From Phragmitibacter sp965284365 (lineage in GTDB: Bacteria > Verrucomicrobiota > Verrucomicrobiia > Verrucomicrobiales > Verrucomicrobiaceae): a DNA stretch of 64,000 nt. The translations under genes were made by a program, and so were the position numbers. Within the stretch, counting starts at the first letter, position 1. The number at the start of each line of letters is the position of its first letter. Below are positions 23,756 through 34,134 of this stretch, in pieces. The notes below the pieces were generated by a model. That model worked only from the letters and a program-made list of their open reading frames with translations. It was not told the DNA's origin and ran no database searches. The DNA lies in contig OZ260079.1 of the NCBI GenBank assembly GCA_965284365.1, positions 6,324,001-6,388,000 on the forward strand. Reading direction: 5' to 3'.

Positions 23756-26677
23756 ATGGCAACAACACCACAGGGCCCGCCAAACCTTTGTTCGTCCACC
23801 CAATCGATGGAGAACGTGCCTGAAAGCCCGTTGCAAGAATTGCGTCATGCGAATGAGCACAACGACCTCTTGGTCAAAGAGCTCGCGGAAAAAAACCTGG
23901 TGCTGCAGCAACAGACTGAAAATCTGAGGATAGCCCACGCCGAACTGAGTCAATTGCTAGCCCACAGCCCTGCCGTTATTTACAATCTTAAATTTGACGG
24001 TGAGAAGATCGTTCCAAGTGTGCTGAGCAACAACATCGAGCAATGTTTAGGCTACTCCATTGCTGAAGCCAGCATCAACAACTGGTGGCAGGATAATTTG
24101 CATCCTGAAGATCGTGCGCGTGTGGAGGATGGCTTTGCGCGAGGGATGACCGAGGGAAGCTATACCCAAGAATACCGATTCCGGTGCAAGGATGGAAGCT
24201 ACCGCTGGGTGGAAGACAACAGCCGGGTGATCAAAGATGCCTCCGGCCGCCCACGAGAAGCGGTAGGCGTATGGACTAACATTACGGAGCGTAAACAGGC
24301 GGATGAGGCCCTAAGGGAAAGTGAACTTCGTTTTCGAGGGACCTTCGAGCAGGCAGCCGTGGGCATCGCGCATGTATCACGAGAGGGCCATTTCCTTCTG
24401 GTGAACGACAAGTTGTGCGAAATCGTTGGTTACCCCAGGGAAGAACTGCTCGGCATGAACTTTGCCGATCTGACGCTACCTGAAAATCTGGAGGAAAGCC
24501 TGCAACAACTGGAGTCCTCGCTGAGGGGAGATCAGCACACCTTCACCATGGAAAAACAATACCGCCGGAAGTGCGGCGCCATGGTGTGGGTTAACCTGGT
24601 TTCCACGTTGGAGCGGAACGCCCTGGGGGAACCGAAATACTTCATCGCGGTGTTTGAGGATATTACTTCGCGCAAGCGTGCGGAAAGGGCGCTCCAGGCA
24701 AGTGAGGCTAATATGGCGACAGCTCAGCGCATTGCTCATTTCGGCAGTTGGGAATTGGATCTGAGAGATGGCGAAGATATCAACACTCAACCGCTGACAT
24801 GGTCCGACGAGATGTTTCGCATCGCGGGATTCGAGCCAGGCAGCGTCGAAGTAAGTAACGAATTGTTTTTTAGCCTGGTACCCGCTGAGGAACATGCGGC
24901 CATTACGAAGGCAATGGCGGCAGCAACCCAACAACGAGAGCAGTATGCCATTGTTCACCGTCTTATCCGGCCCAACGGCGAAGAGCGGACTATATACGAA
25001 AGGGCACAACTGGTATTCCATGACCGGACGGGCGCGCCTCTCAAGATCGTAGGCACGGCACAAGACATCACCGAGCGTGTGAATTCAGAGGAGACACTAC
25101 GCCTGCTCGGCTCTGCAATAGAGCAGTCCAAGGAATCTATCATGATCACATGCGCCCAGCTTGATTTGCCTGGGCCTGCGATCCTCTTTGTGAATCCTGC
25201 CTTCACGCGGATGACCGGGTACACGGCCGAGGAGGTGATTGGAAAAACGCCCCGAATCCTGCAAGGTCCACGCACTGACAGAAACGTGATGACACGGCTG
25301 CGGAAAAATCTGGAAGCGGGTGAAGGTTTCGCAGGTGAAGCGATCAACTACCGAAAAGATGGCACTGCATTTAACCTGGAGTGGCAGGTCGCGCCTATTC
25401 GAACTCCCGCTGGGAAGGTCACCCACTTTGTTGCCATCCAACGGGACATCACCGAACGGCAGCGAAATGAGAAGATGGCTCTACGGTCACAACGGCTGGA
25501 ATCTCTTGGCACACTCGCGGGTGGGGTGGCGCATGATTTGAATAACGCGCTGGCGCCCATTCTCATGGGGGTAGGATTGCTGAATGTGCGCTACCCGGAA
25601 GAGACAAGCTTGGTAGAGATGATGGAGGCGAGCGCGAAACGGGGCGCGGAGATGGTCCGGCAATTATTGAGCTTTGCACGCGGGGCTGAAGGTGAGCGTG
25701 TCTCCATCGATCTCACTCATGTGATGACGGAGCTGGAGAGCATGATGAGGGGTAGCTTCCCGAAGAACATCAATTTCGAGGTGCGGTGGGATGCTAAGCT
25801 GCCGACCGTGTTAGGTGACGCGACTCAGTTGCACCAAGTCCTGCTTAACTTATGCGTCAATGCGCGCGATGCGATGCCGCTGGGCGGAACACTCCTTCTA
25901 AAAGCAGAACGCGAGGAGGTGGACGCCGCGTATGCCAGCCAAATCCCGGATGGATTTCCAGGCAACTTCGTCTTGTTAAAGGTTTCCGACACTGGTCTGG
26001 GGATCGCCCCGGAAATTCTCGACCGCATATTTGACCCATTTTTCACGACTAAAGGACCCGAGAAAGGAACTGGCCTGGGTCTATCTACGGTCAGCGGCAT
26101 CGTCAAAGGACATGGTGGATTTATCCACGCGTACTCCCAAAGAGGGCAAGGCTCGACATTTTCGGTGTACCTGCCGGCTGAGCTTGCCGGAGTTGAGGCG
26201 GTCATCCGTTCAGGAAAACCCGCGGAATACCGTGGAGCAGGCGAGATGATTCTAGTGGTGGATGACGAGCCCGCGATTCGGAAAATGTCCGGGGCTGTGC
26301 TGAAAAGATTGAACCTCAATCCCATCACCGCAAGTGACGGGTTGGAGGCGCTCATGCTGGCAGCAGAGAACCGGTCGTCTTTAAAGGCCGTGATCACGGA
26401 TCTTCATATGCCCCACATGGATGGTCTTAACTTTGTGCAGGCACTGCGCCGCATGCTGCCAGACATCCCCATCGTGGTCGCCAGTGGACTGATGGAAGAA
26501 GCAATGGCCTCTAAATTTGAGGCTCTTGGGGTCACCAACCGATTGGACAAACCCTTTACTGAGGCTCAGTTGGGGAATGTGCTGCTCACTCTGCTCCCTT
26601 CAAAGCGTGAGGCTGAGCCAGAGCCTGAGGCTAGCCACCTATTGCCACCTTCCGCCCTGTCATCCTGGTGGAACTAG
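23756..26677 (+). CDS. Multi-PAS hybrid sensor histidine kinase with receiver domain
   Basis: 973 residues, soluble with no membrane helix. Order: coiled coil about 25-60; PAS 1 about 65-180, ending VGVWTNITERKQADEAL; PAS 2 about 190-310, ending FEDITSRKRAERAL; PAS 3 about 315-440, ending AQDITERVNSEETL; PAS 4 about 445-570, ending IQRDITERQRN. HisKA has the phospho-acceptor His593 in GGVAHDLNNALAP, HATPase has VLLNLCVNARDAMP and DTGLGI, and a C-terminal receiver starts VVDDEPAIRKM with Asp882 in ITDLHMPHMDG. The phosphate likely moves from His593 to Asp882 and then to an unseen phosphotransfer partner. The ATG at 23756 was preferred to a TTG at 23747. It converges on a second sensor kinase. 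Confidence 0.93.
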   Translation: MATTPQGPPNLCSSTQSMENVPESPLQELRHANEHNDLLVKELAEKNLVLQQQTENLRIAHAELSQLLAHSPAVIYNLKFDGEKIVPSVLSNNIEQCLGYSIAEASINNWWQDNLHPEDRARVEDGFARGMTEGSYTQEYRFRCKDGSYRWVEDNSRVIKDASGRPREAVGVWTNITERKQADEALRESELRFRGTFEQAAVGIAHVSREGHFLLVNDKLCEIVGYPREELLGMNFADLTLPENLEESLQQLESSLRGDQHTFTMEKQYRRKCGAMVWVNLVSTLERNALGEPKYFIAVFEDITSRKRAERALQASEANMATAQRIAHFGSWELDLRDGEDINTQPLTWSDEMFRIAGFEPGSVEVSNELFFSLVPAEEHAAITKAMAAATQQREQYAIVHRLIRPNGEERTIYERAQLVFHDRTGAPLKIVGTAQDITERVNSEETLRLLGSAIEQSKESIMITCAQLDLPGPAILFVNPAFTRMTGYTAEEVIGKTPRILQGPRTDRNVMTRLRKNLEAGEGFAGEAINYRKDGTAFNLEWQVAPIRTPAGKVTHFVAIQRDITERQRNEKMALRSQRLESLGTLAGGVAHDLNNALAPILMGVGLLNVRYPEETSLVEMMEASAKRGAEMVRQLLSFARGAEGERVSIDLTHVMTELESMMRGSFPKNINFEVRWDAKLPTVLGDATQLHQVLLNLCVNARDAMPLGGTLLLKAEREEVDAAYASQIPDGFPGNFVLLKVSDTGLGIAPEILDRIFDPFFTTKGPEKGTGLGLSTVSGIVKGHGGFIHAYSQRGQGSTFSVYLPAELAGVEAVIRSGKPAEYRGAGEMILVVDDEPAIRKMSGAVLKRLNLNPITASDGLEALMLAAENRSSLKAVITDLHMPHMDGLNFVQALRRMLPDIPIVVASGLMEEAMASKFEALGVTNRLDKPFTEAQLGNVLLTLLPSKREAEPEPEASHLLPPSALSSWWN

Positions 26678-26716
26678 ATGGGTAGTCCCGCAGGAGGAGG
26701 CAAAGTGTGGTCAAGC

Positions 26717-28963
26717 TCAACTGGAGGCGTCTGCACCTGCAGTAGCCTGCACGGGAAGACGGAACCTGAAGCAGGCTCCTCCGCCGTCCGCGTTGCTTGC
26801 CTCGAGGGTGCCGTTGTGCGCCTCGACGATGGAGCGTGCGATGGATAGGCCCATGCCCATACCATCCTTTTTAGTGGAGTAGAAACGCTGGAACACTTTC
26901 TGTGGCGCATCGGGAGGGAGGCCGGGGCCATAGTCCCGCACTGATACTTCAATCAGCTGCGGTGAGAAGAGCAGAGAGCGTATCTCGATTTTGCATAGGG
27001 GGCCGCGATGCACCCGCATGACGTCCAGGGCATTGATGATGAGGTTCAGCAAGACCTGTTGCAACTGAACCGCGCTGCCTACCACCAGCGGCAGTGGCGT
27101 GGTGAGCTCCGTGCTGAGGGTGCATTCAATTGTCAGGGCATCCGTGCGCATGAGCCGAAGTGTGTCCTCGATCACATCATTCACATCCAAAGCCGCGCGA
27201 TCGCCGACTGCTTTTCCGACCATGTCTTTGATGCCACGAATGATCTTCCCCGCTCTGAGTCCAGACGCTGCAATGTCAGCCAGGATATCACGGAGTTCCT
27301 CCGGATCCATGGCGTTGTTTGCAATGAAGCGCTGGGCGGCACTTGCGTTTGCAACGATGGCGGTGAGGGGCTGGTTCAACTCGTGTGCGAGCGATGTGGC
27401 CATTTCCCCAAGGAGAGCCACACGAGTGAGATGGCCGAGTTCCTCGCGCTGATCCAGCGCATCGCGTTCTGCTTTCTTGCGTGCCGTGACATCCATGGAG
27501 ACGCCGAAGATCTTCAGTTCCTTCCCATGCTCCTTAGAGATACAGCGGCCACGCGCGATGAGCCAGCGTATGTCACCGTTGCTCTGGAGGATGCGATATT
27601 CCATTTCATAGGCGCCACGGGTCTCAATCGCTTTCTGGATGGCGGCTTCCCGTAGAGATCTGTCCTCCGGGTGCACCTGCTGCAAGATGGCGTCGTAGTC
27701 AATGCGCGTGGCGGCCGGAATATCGAACAGACCCCGGCCCTCCTCGGTCATCCACGCCTCGTCTTTGGCGACATCCCACACCCACATGCCCAAATTGGCA
27801 GCAGAGGCTGCCAGGTGCATGAGCTCCTTGCTCTCGGCGAGCTCTTTTTCCGCGCGGTGTCTGGTGGCCCGGTTCATGAGAAGGCCGCCGATGAGGAAGG
27901 ACTGAAAAGCTAACACGGCGAAGATGCCGATGATCATGCCCCGACGCTCCTGCCAGAGTGATGCCGGCTTAAACAGGATCACCGCTTCCTTCGGGACGCG
28001 ACTTTCGGCGATGCGCCATTTCTTCAGTGCAGGCCAGTTGATCTGCAGAGGGTTAAGCGACTCATCCGGATGAGCCTGTGATTTGGCGTCCAATTTCGTG
28101 ACGGCCATGGCACCCGCATCCCGACCGTGAGCCCCGTAGTCCAACATGGCTCCGCCCAAGAGGCCGTGTTCGAGAAGATGGGCGGCGACTCCATAAACCG
28201 GGACGGCGGAGGCTGTGCTGATTTCGCGAACGACCTCTGGCGTGAGATGCGTCTCCCCAGCGGAGTCGCGGAGCATGGAGACGAAGAGGATCATGCTGTC
28301 CGGAGGCAAGTGGCGCACCCGCTCCACGATCTCCGTATACTCCACGCCGTCCCATTGCTGGACGCTAAGATCTTTCTGGGATTTCAGAGCGGCAAGTGCT
28401 TCATGGCCTACCTGTCGATCGAACCCGCTCGTCCCGAATATGCAAACGGCCTCACGAAGATTTGGCTGAAGTTTCCGCGCCAGTTCCACGGTGCGGGTGA
28501 AATCGTAGTTCAAACAAATGCCCGTAACGTCCGCCGGTAACTTCACGCTCTGCACCTGCTCTTTCTCCACACCGCAATAGGCGATCTGGACTCCTGGGAA
28601 CAAGGACTCGCGCTGAACGACGGCAAAGTTAAGCGCCTCCCACCCTGCCGAGATGATGAGATCGAGCCTCTTTGAGCCGTAGCGGCTTTTGATGAACTCG
28701 ATCAAGCCGCCAGTATGCTCATCCGCAGGAAACCGGGCAAAATCCAGATATTCAGTGAAAATTTCGACGCCGCCTCGTTCAGCGATAGCCTCCGTGATAC
28801 CAGCATCAATGGCGCGAATGGCTGGCAAGGCGTGACGCTCAGTGTAGAGCAGAAGGACGCGTTTCGATTCTGGCTGCGGGGTCGAGGCCACGGCGCTGGG
28901 CTTGGCCCAAGCCAATGACCAGAAAAGCGTCCAGAGAAGCGAAAGCAAAGCACAGAAACGCAT
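26717..28963 (-). CDS. Sensor histidine kinase with ABC-type substrate-binding sensor domain
   Basis: 748 residues. Signal or first membrane segment: LLSLLWTLFWSLAWAK. Residues about 35-310 look like an ABC substrate-binding (type 1 periplasmic) fold: RVLLLYTERHALPAIRAID, DLIISAGWEALNFAV, EAVCIFGTSGFDRQVG and PVYGVAAHLLEHGLLGG. A second membrane helix is near 345-365 (MIIGIFAVLAFQSFLIGGLL). Then a PAS domain (about 380-500), HisKA with the acceptor His in TSLAHELNQPLTAI, and HATPase with VLLNLIINALDV, VRDYGPGLPP and GMGMGLSIARSIVEAH. It should sense a periplasmic ligand. No response regulator is adjacent, and the neighbour is another kinase in convergent orientation, 39 bases away. Confidence 0.92.
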   Translation of the reverse strand: MRFCALLSLLWTLFWSLAWAKPSAVASTPQPESKRVLLLYTERHALPAIRAIDAGITEAIAERGGVEIFTEYLDFARFPADEHTGGLIEFIKSRYGSKRLDLIISAGWEALNFAVVQRESLFPGVQIAYCGVEKEQVQSVKLPADVTGICLNYDFTRTVELARKLQPNLREAVCIFGTSGFDRQVGHEALAALKSQKDLSVQQWDGVEYTEIVERVRHLPPDSMILFVSMLRDSAGETHLTPEVVREISTASAVPVYGVAAHLLEHGLLGGAMLDYGAHGRDAGAMAVTKLDAKSQAHPDESLNPLQINWPALKKWRIAESRVPKEAVILFKPASLWQERRGMIIGIFAVLAFQSFLIGGLLMNRATRHRAEKELAESKELMHLAASAANLGMWVWDVAKDEAWMTEEGRGLFDIPAATRIDYDAILQQVHPEDRSLREAAIQKAIETRGAYEMEYRILQSNGDIRWLIARGRCISKEHGKELKIFGVSMDVTARKKAERDALDQREELGHLTRVALLGEMATSLAHELNQPLTAIVANASAAQRFIANNAMDPEELRDILADIAASGLRAGKIIRGIKDMVGKAVGDRAALDVNDVIEDTLRLMRTDALTIECTLSTELTTPLPLVVGSAVQLQQVLLNLIINALDVMRVHRGPLCKIEIRSLLFSPQLIEVSVRDYGPGLPPDAPQKVFQRFYSTKKDGMGMGLSIARSIVEAHNGTLEASNADGGGACFRFRLPVQATAGADASS

Positions 28964-29232
28964 TGGTCGCTTCCTGATTACCTTTTACACCGCGAATCGT
29001 CAATCATTAGAAAGATTTTGGGCATGCCATTCTGAGGCGCGCTTTTGCTAATGAGACTCGTGCGACGCTGCTTCTCAATTCTCCGTAGGTTCGGCGTTTT
29101 CAGCAGGAAGGGCTTCATGGGACTTTGGATGCGCGGCTGGATGTTTTCATTTTGCGGCAATTGCATTTTCGTGAAGCCTCACACGGGTAAGGAACGTTTC
29201 CTCCGACTCCTTTCACGAATTCGCTACTCACG

Positions 29233-30732
29233 ATGAAAATCATCATTCCCCTCTTCTCACTCACTTTCGCGCTATTGGGCGAAAGCCTTTGCGCCAATGC
29301 CCAAGCGATTGCAGCAGTATCGAATGCGGGTGGGTTTGAAGTGAGGGTGACGGCTCCGGGTCCGAACGTACTGGCGGATACAGTGCTTCAGGAGGCGATC
29401 GATAAGGTGGCGGATGCCGGCGGTGGTGTGGTTCTGCTGGGCGTGGGTGACTTCAAACTCTCCCGTCATGCGGATGACGAGACGGTGGTCATCAAGAGCA
29501 ATGTGACATTGCGTGGGCAAGGTCATGCGACGCATATTTATTTCGATCCCAAGACGCCGCCGAACCCGGTGCGGTATTATCCGCTGCGGATTGGGACGGC
29601 GACGGTGCCCGCGAACAATGTGGTCATCGAGCATCTGCGCTACACGGGGAACGACAAGGCCATCGGCGGCGGTTCTGTGATGGGTATGAATGCGCGGCTG
29701 GATGAGCCGGAATCGATGTTGCTCTCCTGCGACAACGTGACCATCCGACATTGCTGGATCTATGATGCGAAGCAGGCGGCGGGGTGTACGAAGGCGGCTG
29801 CGCCGATGTATCTGGCCAAGCATGTGATCAGTGATGAGGAGGTGGAGACTGCGGCTAAGGCGGGCCAGAAGGGCGCCTTTTACACGGATGCTGACCGGAT
29901 GGCGGCGCAGTTCAAGAACTGGCAGGTGTATCAGAATTACATCGAGGTCTGTGAGAACAAAGCTATCGAGCTGGCGGAGTGCAATGGAGGGCTCATTGCG
30001 GACAATCACATCGTCAATGTGAAAGAAGGGCCGCAGGTGATCTTCGGCAGCCGCAATGTGCAGATCCGCGATAACGTGGTGCTCTTTAACTCTTCGGGGA
30101 TCAATGTGTCGGAAGGGTCGCATCACATCCGGGTTAGTGGGAATCATGTAGAGCCGATGCCCGAGGCGGCGAAGGGAGTCGCTGGTCCTTGCCTGTTCCT
30201 GCGCACGGAACCGCTGGCGATACATTCGACGATTTCGGACGTGGTGGTGAGTGGGAATATCTTTCGTAACCAAACGATGAAGAGCAAGTGCACGGTTCGT
30301 TTTGCGACGCGGCCGGAGGCGCTTTCCTGCACTTACGAGGGGATCACTTTTACCGGGAATGTGTTCGATGGTGACGTGCAGTTTTACGACAAGCGGATGC
30401 CTGACCGGACGCTGATCAGGGATATCATCTTTGCGGAAAATGTCTGCGAGGGCGGGGTGCTTTCTGAACCGATCGGGACGATGGTGTCCAGCCACATCGT
30501 GGTGCGCGGTAATATGATGCGACAAGCGGGGACAATGACGCTGAATGCGGACAACTGGATCTGGACTGGCAATACGCATGTGAATGGCACGCTGGAGGTC
30601 GCAGCGGGAGCCAAGGGGAATGTGGTGCGGGACAATGTGACAGCAACGGCAATCACGGATAATGGTTCGGAAACTGTGCTAACTGGCAACTTGGTGATGA
30701 AGAAGAGTGAGGCCGATAAGGCAGCCCAATGA
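29233..30732 (+). CDS. Secreted right-handed beta-helix protein (pectate-lyase-like)
   Basis: 499 residues with signal peptide MKIIIPLFSLTFALLGESLCANAQ. Early residues (LADTVLQEAIDKVADAGGGVVLLGVGDFKL) match the pectate-lyase-superfamily start. The rest is a ladder of parallel-helix turns such as VVIEHLRYTGNDKAIGGGSV, NVTIRHCWIYDAK, GGLIADNHIVNV, NVQIRDNVVLFNSSGINV and IRVSGNHVEPM. This fold is used by polysaccharide lyases and hydrolases, and its cleavage residues cannot be read. It heads a three-gene operon. The next gene starts within its stop (ATGA, 4-bp overlap), so the two proteins are probably made together. Confidence 0.85.
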   Translation: MKIIIPLFSLTFALLGESLCANAQAIAAVSNAGGFEVRVTAPGPNVLADTVLQEAIDKVADAGGGVVLLGVGDFKLSRHADDETVVIKSNVTLRGQGHATHIYFDPKTPPNPVRYYPLRIGTATVPANNVVIEHLRYTGNDKAIGGGSVMGMNARLDEPESMLLSCDNVTIRHCWIYDAKQAAGCTKAAAPMYLAKHVISDEEVETAAKAGQKGAFYTDADRMAAQFKNWQVYQNYIEVCENKAIELAECNGGLIADNHIVNVKEGPQVIFGSRNVQIRDNVVLFNSSGINVSEGSHHIRVSGNHVEPMPEAAKGVAGPCLFLRTEPLAIHSTISDVVVSGNIFRNQTMKSKCTVRFATRPEALSCTYEGITFTGNVFDGDVQFYDKRMPDRTLIRDIIFAENVCEGGVLSEPIGTMVSSHIVVRGNMMRQAGTMTLNADNWIWTGNTHVNGTLEVAAGAKGNVVRDNVTATAITDNGSETVLTGNLVMKKSEADKAAQ

Positions 30733-32255
30733 TTTGTTATTTTTCCCTTGTTATGAAGTTTCATCGTTATGTTAGATGGTTTCTGCCCGTGCTGGTTCTG
30801 GCTTGTTTCAGTGTCGCGACTTGTCAGTCTCGGGCTCAGACTCCGACGAAGCCGCTGCGGCATTTGTTTCTGGATCCGGCTTTCCTCGAAAAGTCAGAAA
30901 ATGTGTCGCTCCGTGTGAATCAACCGCAACGACGCGATCTGGTCATCCGGGCGGACAAGCCCTGGGAGAATCTGATGATCAGCTTTTATCTCACGATGAT
31001 CGATGAGGGTGACAAGCTGCGGCTGTGGTACATCTGCCGTGACAAGAAGAATCAGCCAAACGTGGCTTATGCGGAGTCCAAGGACGGATTGAACTGGGTG
31101 AAGCCGAGTCTGGGCATTGTCGAATACGAGGGCAGCAAGGAAAACAATCTGGTAGGGCTGGAGTCGCTGGAGGGGACGGTATACAAGGATGAGCGGGCTC
31201 CGGCACAGGAACGTTACAACTACATCACGCATCTCATCACGGAGGGCATGGTGCGATATCATTCGCCGGATGGGCTGCGTTGGAAGCGCGATGCAGCGCC
31301 TTTGGTGAAGTTCGGTGCGGACAGTCAGGCGGTGACGTTCTGGGATGAGCATGCCGGGAAGTATGCACTGTATTTGCGAGGCTGGGAGAAACGCGCGGAC
31401 GAAAAGCTTTACCGCACTCAGGTGCGTGCGGATCTGAAGAGCCTGACGGAGCCGTCAACCGTTGCGCCTGCGGAAACGAGCCGCTACATCTGGGGAAAAG
31501 AGAAGGTGGCTGTGATCGATGCGGAGTTCCCAAAAGTGCTCGCGACTGATGAGGCGGACCCGGCGGACAGCGATGTTTATACCATCTCTGCGCAGCAGTA
31601 TCCGCTCGATCCACGCTGGTATATGGGGTTCCCCTCGTTCTTTCAGCGCGAAAAAAACCGCAGCGATGGACGCCTGGATGTGGAGTTCATCGGGAGCCGC
31701 GATGGCTTTGCTTGGCAACGCTATGACCGTGAGCCCTACGTGGCGCCGGGATTGCTCGGAGGTGACGACGGTAACATGGTATTCATGGGGCCAGGGATGG
31801 CTGTGCGCGGCGATGAGATCTGGTTATACGGGACCGGGCTACACTCGCGGCATGGCGACAAGGAAGCACGGCAACTTCGAACAGACGGCGTGATTTACCG
31901 CTATGTGCAGCGCGTGGATGGGTTTGTCTCTCTCGACTTCGATGCCAAGGGGGGCAATGCCACGACGGCGCCAGTGAAGGTAGATGGCCCGCGCTTGGTG
32001 CTGAATGTGGACACAGCGGTATTGGGCAGCTTGCGGGTTGGTTTGCTGGATGCGGAAGGGAAAGCCATTGAGGGGTTCGCTCTAGAAGACTGCATGGTGG
32101 TCCGGACGAACTCCACCCGTGCCTTGGTGAGTTGGAGAGGCGGGGACACTATTGGCGTTCTGCACGGCAAGGACGTGCGCGTGCAATTCACTGGCAGCCG
32201 CGCGAAGCTGTATAGCTTCTACTTCACTGATGTTTCTACCAAGCCGCAGTCATGA
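30729..32255 (+). CDS. Secreted glycoside hydrolase-like beta-propeller
   Basis: 508 residues if started at the overlapping ATG; the ATG at 30753 gives 500 and a tidier signal peptide (MKFHRYVRWFLPVLVLACFS). The body resembles the five-bladed propellers of GH32/GH43-like proteins: LMISFYLTMIDEGDKLRLWYICRD, VAYAESKDGLNWVKPSLG, VRYHSPDGLRWKRDA, GKYALYLRGWEKR and GLLGGDDGNMVFMGPGM. These are blade-type repeats with SxDGxxW motifs. A beta-sandwich tail (LRVGLLDAEGKAIEGFALED) may bind sugar. It overlaps both neighbours by four bases (ATGA), the mark of translational coupling. Confidence 0.8.
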   Translation: MICYFSLVMKFHRYVRWFLPVLVLACFSVATCQSRAQTPTKPLRHLFLDPAFLEKSENVSLRVNQPQRRDLVIRADKPWENLMISFYLTMIDEGDKLRLWYICRDKKNQPNVAYAESKDGLNWVKPSLGIVEYEGSKENNLVGLESLEGTVYKDERAPAQERYNYITHLITEGMVRYHSPDGLRWKRDAAPLVKFGADSQAVTFWDEHAGKYALYLRGWEKRADEKLYRTQVRADLKSLTEPSTVAPAETSRYIWGKEKVAVIDAEFPKVLATDEADPADSDVYTISAQQYPLDPRWYMGFPSFFQREKNRSDGRLDVEFIGSRDGFAWQRYDREPYVAPGLLGGDDGNMVFMGPGMAVRGDEIWLYGTGLHSRHGDKEARQLRTDGVIYRYVQRVDGFVSLDFDAKGGNATTAPVKVDGPRLVLNVDTAVLGSLRVGLLDAEGKAIEGFALEDCMVVRTNSTRALVSWRGGDTIGVLHGKDVRVQFTGSRAKLYSFYFTDVSTKPQS

Positions 32256-33838
32256 ATACTTCCCGGCGGCAACTACTGCGGCTCTCTTCAGCGGCGCTCG
32301 TAGCGGGGACACTTCCCCTTTGCGCCCAGAATGAGACAAAGGAAGGAGCGGCGCGCTTTCATCCGACGGATGCCGCGACAAGCTACAAGTGCATCTTCAA
32401 TCATGAACTGTTGGTCATTGCCGGGAAGAAAAATAACAACCCGGCTAACATCGACTCATTCATCGACAAGCTGAAGGATACGGACGTGGATGCGGTGATG
32501 TGCTGCCCGAGCATGTGGCGCACGAATTTGTATCCGTCCGAGATCGATCTCCGGTGGAAGAAATACGACCCGAAGCAACTGCCATCAAAGTTTCCGTCCT
32601 TTGATCGCATGATGGGCTACATCCATGGCGGTGGTGATCCGGTCAAAGAAACGCTGGAGGCCTGCCGACGGAATAGGAAGGCCTTCTTCATCTCCTACCG
32701 GATGAACGATCAGCATTATATAGGCGATCTCAAGTGGCCGACCCACAACGCCATCTGGCGGGAGCATCCGGAATACTGGCTGGGCGACTCCGACCAAGCT
32801 GCTGGAAAGGGCGGCGACAATGTGCGGCTCTTTAACTACATGCTGCCGGAGGTGCGGGACTATTACTTCTCCGTCCTGCGTGAACTCTGCACGAACTATG
32901 ATGTGGACGGTGTGGAACTCGACTTTCAGCGTTACCCCAAGTTTTTCCGTGAAGCAGATTTGGCGGAGGGGCGTGGTGTAATGACGGCTCACCTGCGGCG
33001 GATCAAAGGTATGATGAATGAGATTGGCCGCACGCGTGGGAAGTCGCTGAAACTCTGCATCCGCATCCCTGAGACGCTGGCCAAATGCGAAAGCGCCGGG
33101 CTGGATATTCCGTCATGGGACAAGGAGCAACTCGTGGAGATGATCAATGTCTCATCATTTTATATTCACACGATTGAGCTGGATATTGAGGGCTTCCGAG
33201 CGGCCACGAGTTACGCGAAGATCTACGGCGAGATGAACTACCTCACCTACCAGCAGCCGAGTCAGGTGGAGAAAAAGGGCTCAGGAAGGCGCTATACGAC
33301 CTTTGAAGTGTATCGCGGGTCCGCGCTGAATCTCTTCCGCAGGGGCGCTGATGGCTTGAGTCTCTTTAACTACGATTATGTTCCCGCCGAGCAGCGCGTC
33401 GCGATGGCGCAGGGACTGAAGCAGATCACGGATCTCGAGTTTCTGCGGAACGCCTCCAAAAACTATGTGATCTCCTCGGGCTTCGGCACCTTCCCGGCCA
33501 AGAATGAGCGTACGTTTGATCTGGTCATTCCTGATGACACGTCAAAGGTGCAGTTTGATCGCGCGGTGCTTCGAATCGAGACGCGCAAGGACAGTTCGGC
33601 TTTGGAGATTGGCGCGTGGTTCAATGGAGAGCCGCTGGAACTCTTAGCGCATGAGGGCACCGAGCTATTTGTTCCGGTTGCGAAGAACTCCGCGTATCCC
33701 GCTGCTGAGGTTTTGAAGTTCTACAGCGTTCCTTTGGCCCGCATCATCTCAGGGAAGAATACGGTGAGGATCAGCAATGTCACAAGAGACAAGGGCTCCT
33801 GCGACCTGGCTTCGGTGGAATTGGGTTTGTATCGATAG
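32252..33838 (+). CDS. Tat-exported TIM-barrel glycan-active protein
   Basis: 528 residues. The N-terminus MNTSRRQLLRLSSAALVAG is a twin-arginine signal, so it is exported folded. The core looks like a TIM barrel of the GH-like family: VDAVMCCPSMWRT, KAFFISYRMNDQHY, YDVDGVELDFQRYPKFF with acidic residues at a strand end, KLCIRIPETLAKCE and DGLSLFNYDY. A beta-rich C-terminal domain follows. The specific family is not recognised. It is the last gene of the ATGA-coupled operon with the beta-helix and propeller proteins, so all three probably act on one polysaccharide outside the cytoplasm. Confidence 0.75.
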   Translation: MNTSRRQLLRLSSAALVAGTLPLCAQNETKEGAARFHPTDAATSYKCIFNHELLVIAGKKNNNPANIDSFIDKLKDTDVDAVMCCPSMWRTNLYPSEIDLRWKKYDPKQLPSKFPSFDRMMGYIHGGGDPVKETLEACRRNRKAFFISYRMNDQHYIGDLKWPTHNAIWREHPEYWLGDSDQAAGKGGDNVRLFNYMLPEVRDYYFSVLRELCTNYDVDGVELDFQRYPKFFREADLAEGRGVMTAHLRRIKGMMNEIGRTRGKSLKLCIRIPETLAKCESAGLDIPSWDKEQLVEMINVSSFYIHTIELDIEGFRAATSYAKIYGEMNYLTYQQPSQVEKKGSGRRYTTFEVYRGSALNLFRRGADGLSLFNYDYVPAEQRVAMAQGLKQITDLEFLRNASKNYVISSGFGTFPAKNERTFDLVIPDDTSKVQFDRAVLRIETRKDSSALEIGAWFNGEPLELLAHEGTELFVPVAKNSAYPAAEVLKFYSVPLARIISGKNTVRISNVTRDKGSCDLASVELGLYR

Positions 33839-34134
33839 GTAGGCACCTGTTTTCGTCTATTCCTCAGTGTCAGTTGGCGAGGTTTGCTGGATCTCGATTG
33901 TTCTGTGGGGTCTGTGTCGATACAGAGCTGGTGACATTTCAAGAAATCCATAGCCACCGTAAATAATTTTATCTTCCATTTAGTGGATCGGATAAAGGTT
34001 TCGTTTGTCACGGAATAGCTATCGACAAATGAGGTTGTAGATGCTGAATTTTGATTTGAAAGGGCTGCCCCTGCCAGGCCAAAAGAGGTTCAATTCAAAG
34101 ATCTTCGCAGGACAAATTTAAAGAATCGATTGCC

